This document shows, piece by piece, positions 20,478 to 29,438 of a DNA stretch of 64,000 nucleotides. This DNA is from Leuconostoc rapi (GTDB lineage Bacteria > Bacillota > Bacilli > Lactobacillales > Lactobacillaceae), in the NCBI RefSeq assembly GCF_016908715.1, contig NZ_JAFBEK010000002.1, positions 62,001 through 126,000 of the forward strand, written 5' to 3'. Numbering within the stretch: position 1 is the stretch's first letter; each line of letters starts with the position of its first letter. The notes below the pieces were generated by a model. The model was not told where the DNA came from, made no database searches, and was given only the letters and a program-made list of their open reading frames with translations. A program made the translations under genes and the position numbers.

Positions 20478-20627
20478 ATGGCTAGTCAAAGAGTATCACT
20501 TGCGTGTACAGTTTGTGGATCACGTAACTACACATTAACATTATCAAAAGATCGTACAGAACGCCTTGCAGTTAAAAAGTTTTGTGCGTTTTGTGGCAAG
20601 CACACATTGCACCAACAAACAAAGTAA
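20478..20627 (+). CDS. rpmG: 50S ribosomal protein L33
   Basis: L33, 49 residues, keeps the zinc-binding form with two CxxC pairs (CTVCGSRNY and CAFCGKH). The start at ATG 20478 has acggagaa just upstream; the frame extends upstream to 20421 but that part is promoter sequence. It is followed after 12 bases by secE, the usual rpmG-secE-nusG arrangement. Confidence 0.93.
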   Translation: MASQRVSLACTVCGSRNYTLTLSKDRTERLAVKKFCAFCGKHTLHQQTK

Positions 20628-20639
20628 AGGTTGACGAGT

Positions 20640-20813
20640 ATGTTGAAATATTTTAGAAACGTTGCTACTGAAATGAAAAATGTGACTTGGCTGTCACAAG
20701 ATCAAGCTTCCAAAGAAACAGTTACAGTTATTACTGTTTCTGTTATTTTTGCACTCTTCTTAGGTGGTGTTGATTGGCTTTTGCAAAGCGGGTTTAGTTT
20801 TATCATGAATTGA
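20640..20813 (+). CDS. secE: Preprotein translocase subunit SecE
   Basis: This 57-residue single-span subunit of the SecYEG channel has an amphipathic N-terminal helix (FRNVATEMKNVTWLSQDQASKET) and one membrane segment (VTVITVSVIFALFLGGVDWLLQ). The start is ATG 20640 after aaagg; a TTG nine bases upstream is in frame but less likely. A weak terminator-like hairpin (20860-20886) lies before nusG. Confidence 0.93.
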   Translation: MLKYFRNVATEMKNVTWLSQDQASKETVTVITVSVIFALFLGGVDWLLQSGFSFIMN

Positions 20814-20844
20814 TAGCATAACTATAAAAAATATAGTATACTAT
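20810..20844 (+). promoter_or_regulatory. Putative nusG promoter with 12-bp palindrome
   Basis: TTGATA (20810-20815) and TATAGT (20832-20837) are 16 bases apart. A perfect palindrome ATAGTATACTAT lies at 20833-20844 over the -10 region. Confidence 0.45.
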
Positions 20845-20899
20845 TATTAACGACAAACAAGGAACTTCTTTAAACAGGGGTTCTTTTTTATATCAAAAA

Positions 20900-21556
20900 A
20901 TGAAGGGACGCTTTGCGCTTAATATAATGTCAGAAAATAACGATTTATCACAAGAAAATAACGAGATACCAGTTAATAATACAGACGATATTGAAAAGTC
21001 ATGGTTCGTTGTTCATACTTATTCTGGTTATGAACATAAAGTCAAGGCTAATCTAGAATCACGTACGCAAACGATGCGAATGACGGAACAAATTTTCCGA
21101 ATTTTAGTGCCTGAACAAGAAGTGACAACTATTCAAGATGGTGAAGCAAAAACGTCTGTTGAAAACGATTTTCCTGGCTATGTTTTAGTCGAAATGGCAA
21201 CACCACAAGATTACAACATGACAGATGAAGCCTGGTATGTGGTTCGTAACACGCCGGGCGTTACTGGTTTCTTGGGATCCCATGGTGCCGGATCAAAGCC
21301 AAACTCTTTGATGCCAGAAGAGGTTGATCTTCTGATGAAACGCATGGGGATGGCAACACGTGAAGTTGTGACGTTAGCTGTTGAAGCCGGTCAAATTGTC
21401 AAAATAATTGCTGGACCTTTTTCAGGTATGGAAGGTACAGTGACAGCTGTGGATTCTGAAAAGCAAACATTAGAAGCAACCGTTGAAGTCTTTGGTCGTG
21501 AAACACCAACAGAATTAGATTTTGCAGATGTTGATACTGTTTTGGATGATAAGTAA
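20900..21556 (+). CDS. nusG: Transcription termination/antitermination protein NusG
   Basis: NusG binds RNA polymerase and links it to ribosomes or Rho. The NGN domain (KSWFVVHTYSGYEHKVKANLESR, DFPGYVLVEM, WYVVRNTPGVTGFLG) is followed by the KOW domain (GQIVKIIAGPFSGMEGTV, VFGRETPTELDF). The start is uncertain. ATG 20900 gives 218 residues and ATG 20927 gives 209, and neither has a ribosome binding site; the first 30 or so residues are a low-complexity extension relative to Bacillus NusG. It sits between secE and rplK as is usual. Confidence 0.95.
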   Translation: MKGRFALNIMSENNDLSQENNEIPVNNTDDIEKSWFVVHTYSGYEHKVKANLESRTQTMRMTEQIFRILVPEQEVTTIQDGEAKTSVENDFPGYVLVEMATPQDYNMTDEAWYVVRNTPGVTGFLGSHGAGSKPNSLMPEEVDLLMKRMGMATREVVTLAVEAGQIVKIIAGPFSGMEGTVTAVDSEKQTLEATVEVFGRETPTELDFADVDTVLDDK

Positions 21557-21576
21557 TCAGGTGTTATGTGATTGAT

Positions 21577-21606
21577 AAAAATGTTGCAAAAACATTTTTA
21601 TTTTTG
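21577..21606 (+). terminator. nusG terminator
   Basis: A 9-bp stem (21577-21585 with 21591-21599) with a 5-base loop is followed by a T-rich tract. It overlaps the next promoter. Confidence 0.75.
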
Positions 21607-21612
21607 TATAAT
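21584..21612 (+). promoter_or_regulatory. rplK-rplA promoter
   Basis: TTGCAA (21584-21589) and TATAAT (21607-21612) are 17 bases apart. The -35 falls inside the hairpin of the nusG terminator. Confidence 0.75.
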
Positions 21613-21634
21613 TAACAGGTATGTCATCGACATG

Positions 21635-21666
21635 CGTGGGAGCAGCACTTAAGCTGCGTCTACCAC
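21635..21666 (+). promoter_or_regulatory. rplK leader hairpin, possible L1 binding site
   Basis: The rplK leader contains GCAGC/GCTGC (21642-21646 with 21653-21657) inside an outer GTGG/CCAC pairing (21635-21638 with 21663-21666), with asymmetric internal loops and a GGGAG strand. L1 represses its own operon in many bacteria by binding such a leader element. The match is by general shape only. Confidence 0.4.
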
Positions 21667-21686
21667 AACACGAGGAGGAAAAAATC

Positions 21687-22151
21687 GTGGCTAAAAAAGT
21701 TACAACAGTTGTTAAATTACAAATTGCCGCTGCTAAAGCAACGCCAGCACCACCAGTTGGTCCAGCGTTGGGACAGGCCGGTATTAATATCGCGCAATTC
21801 ACAAAAGAATTTAATGCGCGTACTGCAGACCAAGTAGGTTCAATCGTTCCGGTTGAAATCTCTGTATTCGACGATCGTTCATTCGAATTCGTTACAAAGA
21901 CACCACCTGCTGCTGATCAATTACGTAAGATCGTAGGAAAGGGTTCTGGAGAACCTAACACTAAGAAGGTCGGAAACGTTACTTTGGATCAAATTCGTGC
22001 AATTGCTGAAAACAAGATGGATGATTTAAATGCCAACGATGTCACAGCAGCTATGCGTATGATTGAAGGTACAGCACGTTCAATGGGTGTTACTGTTGAA
22101 GGTGTTGACTTGACTGTTGAAGGTACAGCAATCAAGGAGGACGCAGAATAA
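21687..22151 (+). CDS. rplK: 50S ribosomal protein L11
   Basis: L11, 154 residues, sits in the GTPase-associated centre of the 50S subunit. The N-terminal proline-rich loop [23 protein letters not shown] and the C-terminal rRNA-binding domain ([25 protein letters not shown]) are clear. Translation starts at GTG 21687 after a strong gaggagg; the longer frame to 21621 is leader RNA. The C terminus is about ten residues longer than the usual length. It overlaps rplA by one base (TAATG). Confidence 0.96.
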   Translation: MAKKVTTVVKLQIAAAKATPAPPVGPALGQAGINIAQFTKEFNARTADQVGSIVPVEISVFDDRSFEFVTKTPPAADQLRKIVGKGSGEPNTKKVGNVTLDQIRAIAENKMDDLNANDVTAAMRMIEGTARSMGVTVEGVDLTVEGTAIKEDAE

Positions 22152-22843
22152 TGACTCAAAAACACGGTAAAAAATATACTGCAGCGTTGGCAAAGGTTGA
22201 AGCTGAAAAGAACTATGCTTTGAACGATGCAGTCACATTAGTTAAAGAACTTGATTACGCTAACTATGATGCTTCTGTTGAAATTGTTTTCAACTTGAAT
22301 GTTGACACACGTCAAGCAGACCAACAATTACGTGGGGCTGTTGTGTTACCAAACGGCACAGGTAAGGATAAGAAAGTTATTGTCTTTGCACAAGGCGACA
22401 AGGCTAAAGAAGCTGAAGCTGCTGGTGCTGATGTTGTTGGCGCAGCTGATCTAGTTGCACAAATTCAAAGTGGTTGGATGGACTTTGATACAGCTATCGC
22501 AACGCCTGACATGATGGCTCAAGTTGGACGTGTTGCTCGTATCTTGGGACCTAAGGGATTGATGCCTAACCCAAAGACTGGCACAGTTACAATGGATGTT
22601 ACCAAGGCTGTTTCAGATGCTAAGGGTGGTCAAGTAACATACCGTACAGATCGTGACGGTAACGTTGCTGTTCCTGTTGGACGTGTGTCATTTGATGAAG
22701 CTAAGTTGGCTGAAAACATCAAAACAATTGCAACAACTGTTTTGAAGTCACGTCCTGCCGCTGTTAAGGGAACATACGTACAACACGTATCAATCTCATC
22801 AACTGTTAGCCCATCTGTTACATTGGATGTTAATTCATTGTAA
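22151..22843 (+). CDS. rplA: 50S ribosomal protein L1
   Basis: L1, 230 residues, forms the mobile L1 stalk and usually represses the rplK-rplA message. It opens [17 protein letters not shown]. It carries the [20 protein letters not shown] block, [37 protein letters not shown] and the C-terminal [18 protein letters not shown]. The aaggagg site lies within the end of rplK, so the two are coupled. Confidence 0.97.
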   Translation: MTQKHGKKYTAALAKVEAEKNYALNDAVTLVKELDYANYDASVEIVFNLNVDTRQADQQLRGAVVLPNGTGKDKKVIVFAQGDKAKEAEAAGADVVGAADLVAQIQSGWMDFDTAIATPDMMAQVGRVARILGPKGLMPNPKTGTVTMDVTKAVSDAKGGQVTYRTDRDGNVAVPVGRVSFDEAKLAENIKTIATTVLKSRPAAVKGTYVQHVSISSTVSPSVTLDVNSL

Positions 22844-22846
22844 TAT

Positions 22847-22875
22847 TTGACGATATCAATTTCATTTGATATACT
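22847..22875 (+). promoter_or_regulatory. rplJ-rplL promoter
   Basis: TTGACG (22847-22852) and TATACT (22870-22875) are 17 bases apart, with a TGA extended -10. It starts right after the rplA stop, so no intrinsic terminator is needed between the operons. Confidence 0.85.
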
Positions 22876-22892
22876 CATTAAGTAAATTAAAT

Positions 22893-22992
22893 CATTTTGC
22901 CTAAGACTCAGGAGGTACTTGTACCTTAATATCCTGCCGAGGAAGTTTAAAAACTTTTCCTGTGTGTCTTTTGGTGCACAGGATTTCTTTTG
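22893..22992 (+). promoter_or_regulatory. Ribosomal protein L10 leader
   Basis: This A+T-rich leader before rplJ contains several short helices and ends with a hairpin CCTGTG/CACAGG (22959-22964 with 22977-22982) followed by a T-rich tract. The position and layout fit the L10(L12)4-binding leader that represses rplJL when free L10 accumulates. Confidence 0.75.
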
Positions 22993-23024
22993 CAAAATAA
23001 TATTATGAAAGGAGAATATATATC

Positions 23025-23561
23025 ATGAGTGAAAAAGCTATTGCAGTTAAAGCACAAAAAGTTGAAGAGATTGCTGATCAATTCAAAAGTGCTGCTTCAG
23101 CCGTTGTTGTTGATGCACGTGGACTAACTGTTGCGCAATCAACAGACCTACGTCACCAATTACGTCAAGAAGGTGTTGTTCTTGAAGTGATCAAAAACAA
23201 AATTTTGACACGTGCCGCTGAAAAAGCTGGTTATGCTGAATTGAACGACGTTTTTGCCGGTCCTTCAGCTGTTGCATTCTCAGCAGATGATGCTATTGCA
23301 CCATCACGTATTTTGAAGAAGTTTGCTGATGCTAACGATAAGTTAGAAATCAAGGGTGGTGTTGTCGATGGCAACATTGCTAACTTGGAAGACATTAACA
23401 AGTACGCATCTTTGCCATCACGCGAAGGTTTGCTTGGTCAATTGATGGCAGAATTCCAATTCTCAATTCGTTCATTTGCATATGCTGTTAAGGCGGTGCA
23501 AGAGAAGCTAGAAGAAGATGGTACTGCTGCACCTGTAGAAGAAGCACCTGCAGCTGAATAA
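23025..23561 (+). CDS. rplJ: 50S ribosomal protein L10
   Basis: L10, 178 residues, anchors the L7/L12 stalk to 23S rRNA. The N-terminal part (KAIAVKAQKVEEIADQFKSA, VVDARGLTVAQSTDLRHQLR, LEVIKNKILTRAAEKAG) is typical. The C-terminal helix carrying L12 dimers is followed by an acidic alanine-rich tail (APVEEAPAAE). A strong aaaggag precedes the ATG. It is co-transcribed with rplL. Confidence 0.96.
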   Translation: MSEKAIAVKAQKVEEIADQFKSAASAVVVDARGLTVAQSTDLRHQLRQEGVVLEVIKNKILTRAAEKAGYAELNDVFAGPSAVAFSADDAIAPSRILKKFADANDKLEIKGGVVDGNIANLEDINKYASLPSREGLLGQLMAEFQFSIRSFAYAVKAVQEKLEEDGTAAPVEEAPAAE

Positions 23562-23616
23562 GTTGTTAGGTATGCTTAAAAATTAAAATACACATAAAAA
23601 ATTGGAGGATTTAATC

Positions 23617-23982
23617 ATGGCTTTTGATAAAGACGCGATTATCGCATCATTGAAAGATGCAACTATCTTGGATTTGGCTGACTTGGTTTCAGCAATCGAA
23701 GAAGAATTTAATGTTTCAGCCGCAGCTCCTGTAGCCGCAGCTGGTGGTGCCGAAGGCGGAGCAGCTGAAAAGACAGAATTCGACGTAGAATTAACTTCAG
23801 CAGGAACTGCTAAAGTTAAGGTTATCAAGGCAGTTCGTGAAGCAACTGGTCTTGGATTGAAGGAAGCTAAAGACTTAGTTGATAACGCACCTTCAATTGT
23901 TAAAGAAGGTCTTGACGAAGCAGCAGCTAACGAATTGAAGGCAGCTTTGGAAGAAACAGGCGCAGCAGTAGCAGTGAAGTAA
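23617..23982 (+). CDS. rplL: 50S ribosomal protein L7/L12
   Basis: L7/L12, 121 residues, forms the multimeric stalk that recruits translation factors. It has an N-terminal dimerisation segment ([26 protein letters not shown]), an alanine-glycine hinge (about 35-52), and the C-terminal factor-binding domain ([25 protein letters not shown]). The start is ATG 23617 after ttggagga; an in-frame ATG at 23602 includes that site. Confidence 0.97.
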   Translation: MAFDKDAIIASLKDATILDLADLVSAIEEEFNVSAAAPVAAAGGAEGGAAEKTEFDVELTSAGTAKVKVIKAVREATGLGLKEAKDLVDNAPSIVKEGLDEAAANELKAALEETGAAVAVK

Positions 23983-24061
23983 TTTTTTCTGGTACGACTG
24001 ATGAATCAATTTTTATTGCTTGGGCCATTAAAAGCGCATACAATAAATGGTTCGCCATATT

Positions 24062-24090
24062 AAAAGAGGTACCTCGGTGCTTCTTTTTTT
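24062..24090 (+). terminator. rplJL terminator
   Basis: A stem of about nine pairs with some G-U (24063-24070 region with 24077-24085) runs into a T-tract. A weaker imperfect hairpin lies just upstream (24030-24055). Confidence 0.75.
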
Positions 24091-24113
24091 GTACATAAAC
24101 GTAAGGAGCCATT

Positions 24114-24755
24114 ATGAGTATATCTAACGAAAAAGTTGCTGGGGAAATGTATTTTACAGCTAATCCCAATTCAGAACATCATTATCAAAATTTTGATTTT
24201 GAACTCTTAGGTCATTATTTACATTTTAAGACTGATAGTGGTGTTTTTTCAAAATCAACTGTTGATTTTGGTACACGAACAATGCTGACAGCTCTTACTA
24301 AAACAACTATTGAACCAGGTAAAGTTCTCGATTTAGGTACTGGTTATGGTCCAGTTGGTATTGCAATTGCTAAAGCATTGCGAAGACAGGTAGACATGTC
24401 TGATGTCAATGAACGTGCGTTAGCTTTAGCGCGTCAAAATGCAGATAGTAATGGTGTTGGTGATCAAGTCAAAATTTTCCAGTCAGACATGTATGCCAAT
24501 ATTTCTGATAAATACGCTTTGATTTTAGTCAACCCACCTATTCGAGCAGGTAAAGTTGTTGTTACGACAATGCTGCAAGAAGGGATCAATCACTTAATAC
24601 CAGGTGGTAAATTGATTGCAGTGTTACAAAAAAAGCAAGGCGCACCTTCAGCGCAAAAGAATCTGTTATCGACATTTGGGAACGTGACAACTATTCATAA
24701 AGATAAAGGTTATTATATTTTGGAGAGCATCTATGACCCAAATTCCAACATTTAG
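24114..24755 (+). CDS. Class I SAM-dependent methyltransferase, RsmC-like
   Basis: This 213-residue methyltransferase resembles the C-terminal half of RsmC, which makes m2G1207 in 16S rRNA, and the Gram-positive YbxB group found near rplL-rpoB. It has the SAM motif VLDLGTGYGPVGIAIAKAL, an acidic motif II (MSDVNERALALARQNA), and the NPPIRAGK motif IV that marks amino-group methylation in this family. aaggag at 24103-24108 supports the start. It overlaps tadA by 23 bases. Confidence 0.9.
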   Translation: MSISNEKVAGEMYFTANPNSEHHYQNFDFELLGHYLHFKTDSGVFSKSTVDFGTRTMLTALTKTTIEPGKVLDLGTGYGPVGIAIAKALRRQVDMSDVNERALALARQNADSNGVGDQVKIFQSDMYANISDKYALILVNPPIRAGKVVVTTMLQEGINHLIPGGKLIAVLQKKQGAPSAQKNLLSTFGNVTTIHKDKGYYILESIYDPNSNI

Positions 24756-25227
24756 TGTAGAACAAATTGATTATTTTATGCAAGTTGCGTTGAACGAAGC
24801 TAAATTAGCTGACGAAGCGGGAGAAGTGCCTGTTGGAGCAGTCATTGTTAGAAATAATGAAATTATCGCTCGTGCACACAATCATCGTGAGTCTCACCAA
24901 TTAGCAACGGCACATGCTGAATTAATAGCGATTGAGTCTGCTAATCACTTACTAAATTCATGGCGCTTAGAAAATACAGCATTATTTGTGACACTTGAAC
25001 CTTGCATTATGTGTGCTGGTGCAATTATTAACGCGCGAATTCCGGTTGTTTATTTTGGGGCGATGGATAGTAAAGGTGGTGGCACACGTTCACTATATCA
25101 TTTGTTGGAAGATGATCGCCTGAACCATCAGGTTGAAGTACACTCTGATATTAGAGCTTCAGAAGGTGGGCGCTTATTGCAAGATTTCTTTGGAAACATT
25201 CGAAAAAAACGGCAATCTAAAAAATAA
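24733..25227 (+). CDS. tadA: tRNA-specific adenosine deaminase
   Basis: This 164-residue zinc deaminase converts adenosine 34 to inosine in tRNA-Arg(ACG). The catalytic motif HAEL (residues 61-64) and the zinc motif PCIMCAGAI (C91, C94) are intact, with VPVGAVIVRNNEIIARAHN upstream. tggagag sits before ATG 24733, inside the end of the methyltransferase gene, so the two are coupled. Confidence 0.95.
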   Translation: MTQIPTFSVEQIDYFMQVALNEAKLADEAGEVPVGAVIVRNNEIIARAHNHRESHQLATAHAELIAIESANHLLNSWRLENTALFVTLEPCIMCAGAIINARIPVVYFGAMDSKGGGTRSLYHLLEDDRLNHQVEVHSDIRASEGGRLLQDFFGNIRKKRQSKK

Positions 25228-25298
25228 TAAGCAAAATTTACACTATTATGGTAATGTCGTATTATAATATAAACAGACTTATAAAAAGGACAAAATAC

Positions 25299-25817
25299 AT
25301 GCAAAATCCAAATGCTTGGCGCAATGACCAAGACTATTTAAATATTGTCGATGATTTATTGCAACATGATGAGGTACAACAACTCGCACAGTATACACAG
25401 CATCACTTTTCTAATCGTTTGCGTCATTCTATTTCGGTATCTTATCAGTCTTATCTTATTGCAAAAAAAATTGGAGCAGATGCTACAGCCACAGCTCGTG
25501 CAGGATTGCTCCACGATTTATTTTATTATGATTGGCGTGTGACGAAGTTTGAAGAGGGATCACATGCTTATGTTCATCCTCGTATTGCGCTCAAAAACGC
25601 ACAAAAAATTACACCTATCAATCCAAAAGAAGCAGATATTATTCTAAAACATATGTTTGGTGCAACGATTGCGTTACCCAAATATCGTGAAAGTTGGATT
25701 GTGTCAATCGTCGATGATTTTGCAGCGGTTAATGAATACTTAGTTCCAAAGGCCTATTTGACATACTTCAAATGGCATACAAAATGGGTTAAAAAAGTCG
25801 CAGAAGTATTTGCGTAA
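25299..25817 (+). CDS. HD domain protein, putative phosphohydrolase
   Basis: This 172-residue protein carries an HD phosphohydrolase pattern: HSISVSYQSYLIAKKIG near residue 40, then ARAGLLHDLFYYDW with the metal-binding HD pair, HPRIALKNA and ILKHMFGAT. The substrate is unknown. ATG 25299 follows aaaagga; the frame runs further upstream through promoter-like sequence (TATAAT at 25263-25268). The small SRP RNA follows. Confidence 0.85.
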   Translation: MQNPNAWRNDQDYLNIVDDLLQHDEVQQLAQYTQHHFSNRLRHSISVSYQSYLIAKKIGADATATARAGLLHDLFYYDWRVTKFEEGSHAYVHPRIALKNAQKITPINPKEADIILKHMFGATIALPKYRESWIVSIVDDFAAVNEYLVPKAYLTYFKWHTKWVKKVAEVFA

Positions 25818-25838
25818 ATCTTGAAAATTAGATATAAT
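25810..25838 (+). promoter_or_regulatory. SRP RNA promoter
   Basis: TTGCGT (25810-25815) and TATAAT (25833-25838) are 17 bases apart. The predicted start is about 25845, at the beginning of the RNA. Confidence 0.65.
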
Positions 25839-25843
25839 AGTAA

Positions 25844-25952
25844 AGCAGGCAAGCATCGGCTCTCGAACTGGGTCAGGACAGGAATGTAGCAGCTCTAAGG
25901 TTGTTCGGTGCTGTGCTTGTGTACATATTTGGCCGCGTAGCGGTCTTTTTTT
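25844..25952 (+). ncRNA. ffs: Signal recognition particle RNA, small bacterial type
   Basis: The 4.5S-type core is recognisable: a long hairpin closed by gcaagcatcgg pairing with the ggtgctgtgcttg strand. Its apical domain contains GGTCAGGACAGGAATG-AGCAG, the Ffh M-domain binding site with the tetraloop region. The transcript ends in a short hairpin GGCCGC/GCGGTC (25931-25936 with 25940-25945) and seven Ts. Together with Ffh it targets membrane proteins. Confidence 0.93.
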
Positions 25953-26033
25953 GTAAGTAACGGGCTGAAGGCAATGCCGCTACTCTAGTTAGCAAACGAC
26001 ATAGCAGTTTAATTATTATTGGAGGTGATAACA

Positions 26034-27818
26034 TTGGCATATCAAGCATTATATCGGGTTTATCGGCCGAGAACATTTGATGATATGGTTGGACAAGACG
26101 TTATCACCCAGACACTTAAAAATGCCATTGAAACGCACCAAACTGGACATGCGTATTTGTTTTCAGGGCCACGTGGTACGGGAAAAACTTCCGCCGCTAA
26201 AATTTTCGCTCGTGAGATTAATGGCATCACACCTGATACTGCAGACTCACAAATACCAGATATTGTTGAATTTGATGCGGCATCTAATAGCCGAGTTGAA
26301 GATATGCGAGATATCTTATCTAACGTGGATTACGCACCAATTGAATCGGAATATAAAGTTTACATCATTGATGAAGTACATATGTTATCAAATAGTGCGT
26401 TTAACGCATTATTGAAGACATTAGAAGAACCGCCAGCCAATGTGAAATTTATTTTAGCCACGACTGAACCACAAAAGGTGCCAGTGACAATTTTGTCAAG
26501 AACTCAGCGTTTTGAGTTCAAGCGGATTGATAATTTAGTTATTCAAGCACAATTAGCTGATATTTTGCGTCAACAAAACATTGCTTATGAAGATGATGCT
26601 TTGCGCATTATTGCAAATGTGGCAGAAGGCGGCATGAGAGATGCGCTGTCAATCTTAGACCAAGTCATTGCTTTTGGTACTGACAAGGTGACGATTAACA
26701 ATGCGTTACAGGTAACAGGGTCAACTACTGCAACACAACTGGTAGCTTATCTTAAGGCAATCAGTGCGGGTGATACACCAACAAGTTTGCAGACACTACA
26801 TGATATTTTACGTGAAGGGAAAGATGCCCAACGACTAGTGGTGGACATTCTTGGATTATTGCGTGATGTCATGCTCGTTGATGTTGCACCAGATTTAATC
26901 AAGTCAACTGTTCCCCTTGCTGAATTAAAAACTTTAGTAAATTCCTTGGCAATACCACGTATTGAAGCCATGATGGTTATTCTAGATGATATTCAAAAAC
27001 AGTTAATGCAGACAACGCAGAGTGATATTTATTTAGAGTTATTAACCGTTAAATTGAGTATGGTGGGCTCACCAGCCGTTAAACAAACTGATATAACTCA
27101 AAAATCATCTTCAAGTCATCCATCTACGAATGCACAGTCGTCAGCTATTCGTGTGTCTAAGACTGAACCGACACCAAGATTACCAGTCGAAGAAAAACCA
27201 GTTGTTAGATTAGATTCTGAAGCTGATCAAGTTGTAATCATGCAAAATGAATCTCCCGCAATGGTGCAAGATTCGTCACAGCACAATGATAGCCACACGG
27301 ATGAGTTATTATTGGTGCGTACGGGACAAGAAGCAGTATTTGCCATCTTAAAAAAAGCCAAAAGAGAGGCATTAAACCATCTTAAAAATACGTGGTCGAC
27401 GTTAATTAGTCAATTTGATGTGGCGCAACAAGCATTGCTGACCATTGCTGAACCGGTTGCAGCTAGCGATGAAGGGGTCGTGTTAGCCTTTGATTACCCA
27501 GCGTTACTTGAACAGGCTTTGTATGATGAAAATCTTCAAAATGAATTGTCAACTGCGTTTTTAGCGCAACATATACCCGTAGAAATGGTATTTATTTCTC
27601 AAGATGATTGGCGACAACAGCGTGCAGCATACGTCCAAGAATTGAAATCTGGTGTGACCAGAAGTATGGCACTAACTGATTTGCCACGAGTAAAGCGTCA
27701 ACAGACAAGTGAAAAACTTGAAAAAGCGACTGATACTCATGTTGCAACCTCAGAAGCACCTGTTGTTGCTGAAGCTAAAAAAATATTCGGCGATGATATT
27801 GTGACAGTCATTGACTGA
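26034..27818 (+). CDS. dnaX: DNA polymerase III subunit gamma/tau
   Basis: This 594-residue clamp-loader ATPase starts at TTG 26034 behind ggaggtga. It has [15 protein letters not shown], Walker [16 protein letters not shown] (45-52), IIDEVHMLS, the SRC-like motif as [10 protein letters not shown], and [12 protein letters not shown], then a long charged C-terminal tau-like part. Normally four cysteines form a zinc module between Walker A and the DAASN motif. Here that span (about 61-76, [18 protein letters not shown]) is shortened and free of cysteine; I see no cysteine anywhere in the N-terminal 340 residues. It follows the SRP RNA, as in many Firmicutes, but the usual ybaB gene does not follow. 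Confidence 0.96.
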   Translation: MAYQALYRVYRPRTFDDMVGQDVITQTLKNAIETHQTGHAYLFSGPRGTGKTSAAKIFAREINGITPDTADSQIPDIVEFDAASNSRVEDMRDILSNVDYAPIESEYKVYIIDEVHMLSNSAFNALLKTLEEPPANVKFILATTEPQKVPVTILSRTQRFEFKRIDNLVIQAQLADILRQQNIAYEDDALRIIANVAEGGMRDALSILDQVIAFGTDKVTINNALQVTGSTTATQLVAYLKAISAGDTPTSLQTLHDILREGKDAQRLVVDILGLLRDVMLVDVAPDLIKSTVPLAELKTLVNSLAIPRIEAMMVILDDIQKQLMQTTQSDIYLELLTVKLSMVGSPAVKQTDITQKSSSSHPSTNAQSSAIRVSKTEPTPRLPVEEKPVVRLDSEADQVVIMQNESPAMVQDSSQHNDSHTDELLLVRTGQEAVFAILKKAKREALNHLKNTWSTLISQFDVAQQALLTIAEPVAASDEGVVLAFDYPALLEQALYDENLQNELSTAFLAQHIPVEMVFISQDDWRQQRAAYVQELKSGVTRSMALTDLPRVKRQQTSEKLEKATDTHVATSEAPVVAEAKKIFGDDIVTVID

Positions 27819-27853
27819 TAAAGAAAGGAACGGCCAGTAACGCCACCCATACT

Positions 27854-28459
27854 ATGGAATATCCGGAACCAATTGCAAAATTAATAGATAGCTATACAAA
27901 GTTACCAGGTATTGGATCAAAAACAGCGACACGACTAGCATTCTACACCCTGGGTATGAACGAGGATGATGTGGTAGATTTTTCGAAATCACTGCTTTCT
28001 GCTAAAAATGACCTGACATTTTGTTCGATATGTGGGAATATTACAGAAAATTCTATGAACCCGTGTGTGATTTGTCAAGATACGTCACGCGATCAATCCA
28101 CTGTATTTGTTGTTGAGAACTCTCGGGATGTCATGGCAATGGAGAACACTCGAGATTATCATGGTTTGTATCACATTTTAAATGGTGTTATCTCGCCGCT
28201 TGCAGGTACTGGTCCCGAAGATATTAATTTGCCTAGCCTAATCAGACGCTTATCCCAGCATCAGGAGATTGATGAAGTTATCGTAGGGACAAATGTTAAT
28301 GCTGAGGGGGAAGCCACTGCTATGTATCTGGCAAGGCTACTGAAACCTGCGGGTATTAAAGTGACACGATTAGCGCATGGTTTGGCAGTTGGCTCTGATA
28401 TTGATTATGCCGATCAATTGACACTTATTAAAGCCGTACAAGGACGAACAGAACTATGA
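27854..28459 (+). CDS. recR: Recombination mediator protein RecR
   Basis: RecR, 201 residues, works with RecO (and RecF) to load RecA at gaps. The N-terminal HhH part ([28 protein letters not shown]), zinc finger ([18 protein letters not shown]), Toprim segment ([16 protein letters not shown]) and C-terminal [36 protein letters not shown] are complete. The only ribosome-binding-like sequence (gaaagga, 27822-27828) is about 25 bases before ATG 27854, too far for normal spacing, and no in-frame start lies nearer. It ends in an ATGA overlap with the next gene. Confidence 0.96.
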   Translation: MEYPEPIAKLIDSYTKLPGIGSKTATRLAFYTLGMNEDDVVDFSKSLLSAKNDLTFCSICGNITENSMNPCVICQDTSRDQSTVFVVENSRDVMAMENTRDYHGLYHILNGVISPLAGTGPEDINLPSLIRRLSQHQEIDEVIVGTNVNAEGEATAMYLARLLKPAGIKVTRLAHGLAVGSDIDYADQLTLIKAVQGRTEL

Positions 28460-28722
28460 TATTTGGTAAAAAAAAGCAAAATTTGCGTCGTGAATATGAT
28501 GAATCGCTTGTATTTCAAATTGATAAAGCAAAAATTGATTGGGATACAGCAAAAAACTCTGAAGAAGCGTTGTTGGACGGACAAATTAATGTTCGGCTTA
28601 TCCAATCTCAAACAGCGCTAACTAAGGCTAAATTTAATTATCTTTATCGAGAAGCGAGACGTCGGAAAACAGTTGGTCACATGCAAACACATGTTTTAAA
28701 AACAGATCGTAATCAATTTTAG
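28456..28722 (+). CDS. YaaL family protein (DUF2508)
   Basis: This small, 88-residue charged protein matches the YaaL family found next to recR in Firmicutes ([31 protein letters not shown]). It is predicted helical and cytoplasmic with no known function. It overlaps the recR stop by four bases, so expression is coupled. Confidence 0.8.
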   Translation: MIFGKKKQNLRREYDESLVFQIDKAKIDWDTAKNSEEALLDGQINVRLIQSQTALTKAKFNYLYREARRRKTVGHMQTHVLKTDRNQF

Positions 28723-28788
28723 TCATCATATTTGGAAAATGTTACAATCAAGTTAGTCATTAAATGACAAGAAAAGGTGACAACAATA

Positions 28789-29433
28789 ATGACGAAGCCA
28801 TTATTTATTACATTTGAAGGGCCAGAAGGCGCTGGGAAGACCAGCGTTTTAAAGCAATTAGTTGCTGAATTTCAGCAGATATTGGGTGATGATTTAATTT
28901 CGACGCGGGAACCGGGCGGTAACCCAATCTCAGAGGCAATACGTGCTATTCTCCAGCCTGAAGAAGACAACGGAATGGATGATAGAACTGAAGCGTTGTT
29001 GTACACAGCAGCACGGCGTCAGCACTTGGTGGAAACTGTTTTACCCGCATTGAGAGCCGGTAAAGTCGTTATATCAGACCGTTATGTTGATAGTTCATTA
29101 GCTTATCAAGGCGGTGGTCGTGGGTTGGGTATTGATAATATTTGGCAAATCAATCAATTTGCCATTGACGGCTTGCTACCTGATTTAACAATTTATTTTG
29201 ATGTGCCACCAGAATTAGGTTTGGCACGTGTTAAAGCTAATCGCCAAGAAAAAATTGATCGTTTAGATAAAGAAAGCCTTGCTTTTCATCAAAAAGTGCG
29301 AGAAACATATTTAGAACTACAGGTTAAGTTTTCTGATAGAATTAAAATAGTAGATGCAACGCAGTCACTAGACAGCGTAGTGGATACAACACGGCAACTC
29401 TTATTAGAACGCATTAAATATCGAGAGGTATAA
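28789..29433 (+). CDS. tmk: Thymidylate kinase
   Basis: This 214-residue enzyme phosphorylates dTMP to dTDP. The P-loop FEGPEGAGKTS, the DR(Y/H) motif ISDRYVDSSLAYQGGGRGLG and the DLTIYFDVPPELGLAR segment are all present. ATG 28789 is preferred, with aaaagg about ten bases upstream; the alternative GTG 28777 overlaps that site. It starts a cluster tmk-darA-holB-rsmI, a standard Firmicute order. Confidence 0.95.
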   Translation: MTKPLFITFEGPEGAGKTSVLKQLVAEFQQILGDDLISTREPGGNPISEAIRAILQPEEDNGMDDRTEALLYTAARRQHLVETVLPALRAGKVVISDRYVDSSLAYQGGGRGLGIDNIWQINQFAIDGLLPDLTIYFDVPPELGLARVKANRQEKIDRLDKESLAFHQKVRETYLELQVKFSDRIKIVDATQSLDSVVDTTRQLLLERIKYREV

Positions 29434-29438
29434 AATTT

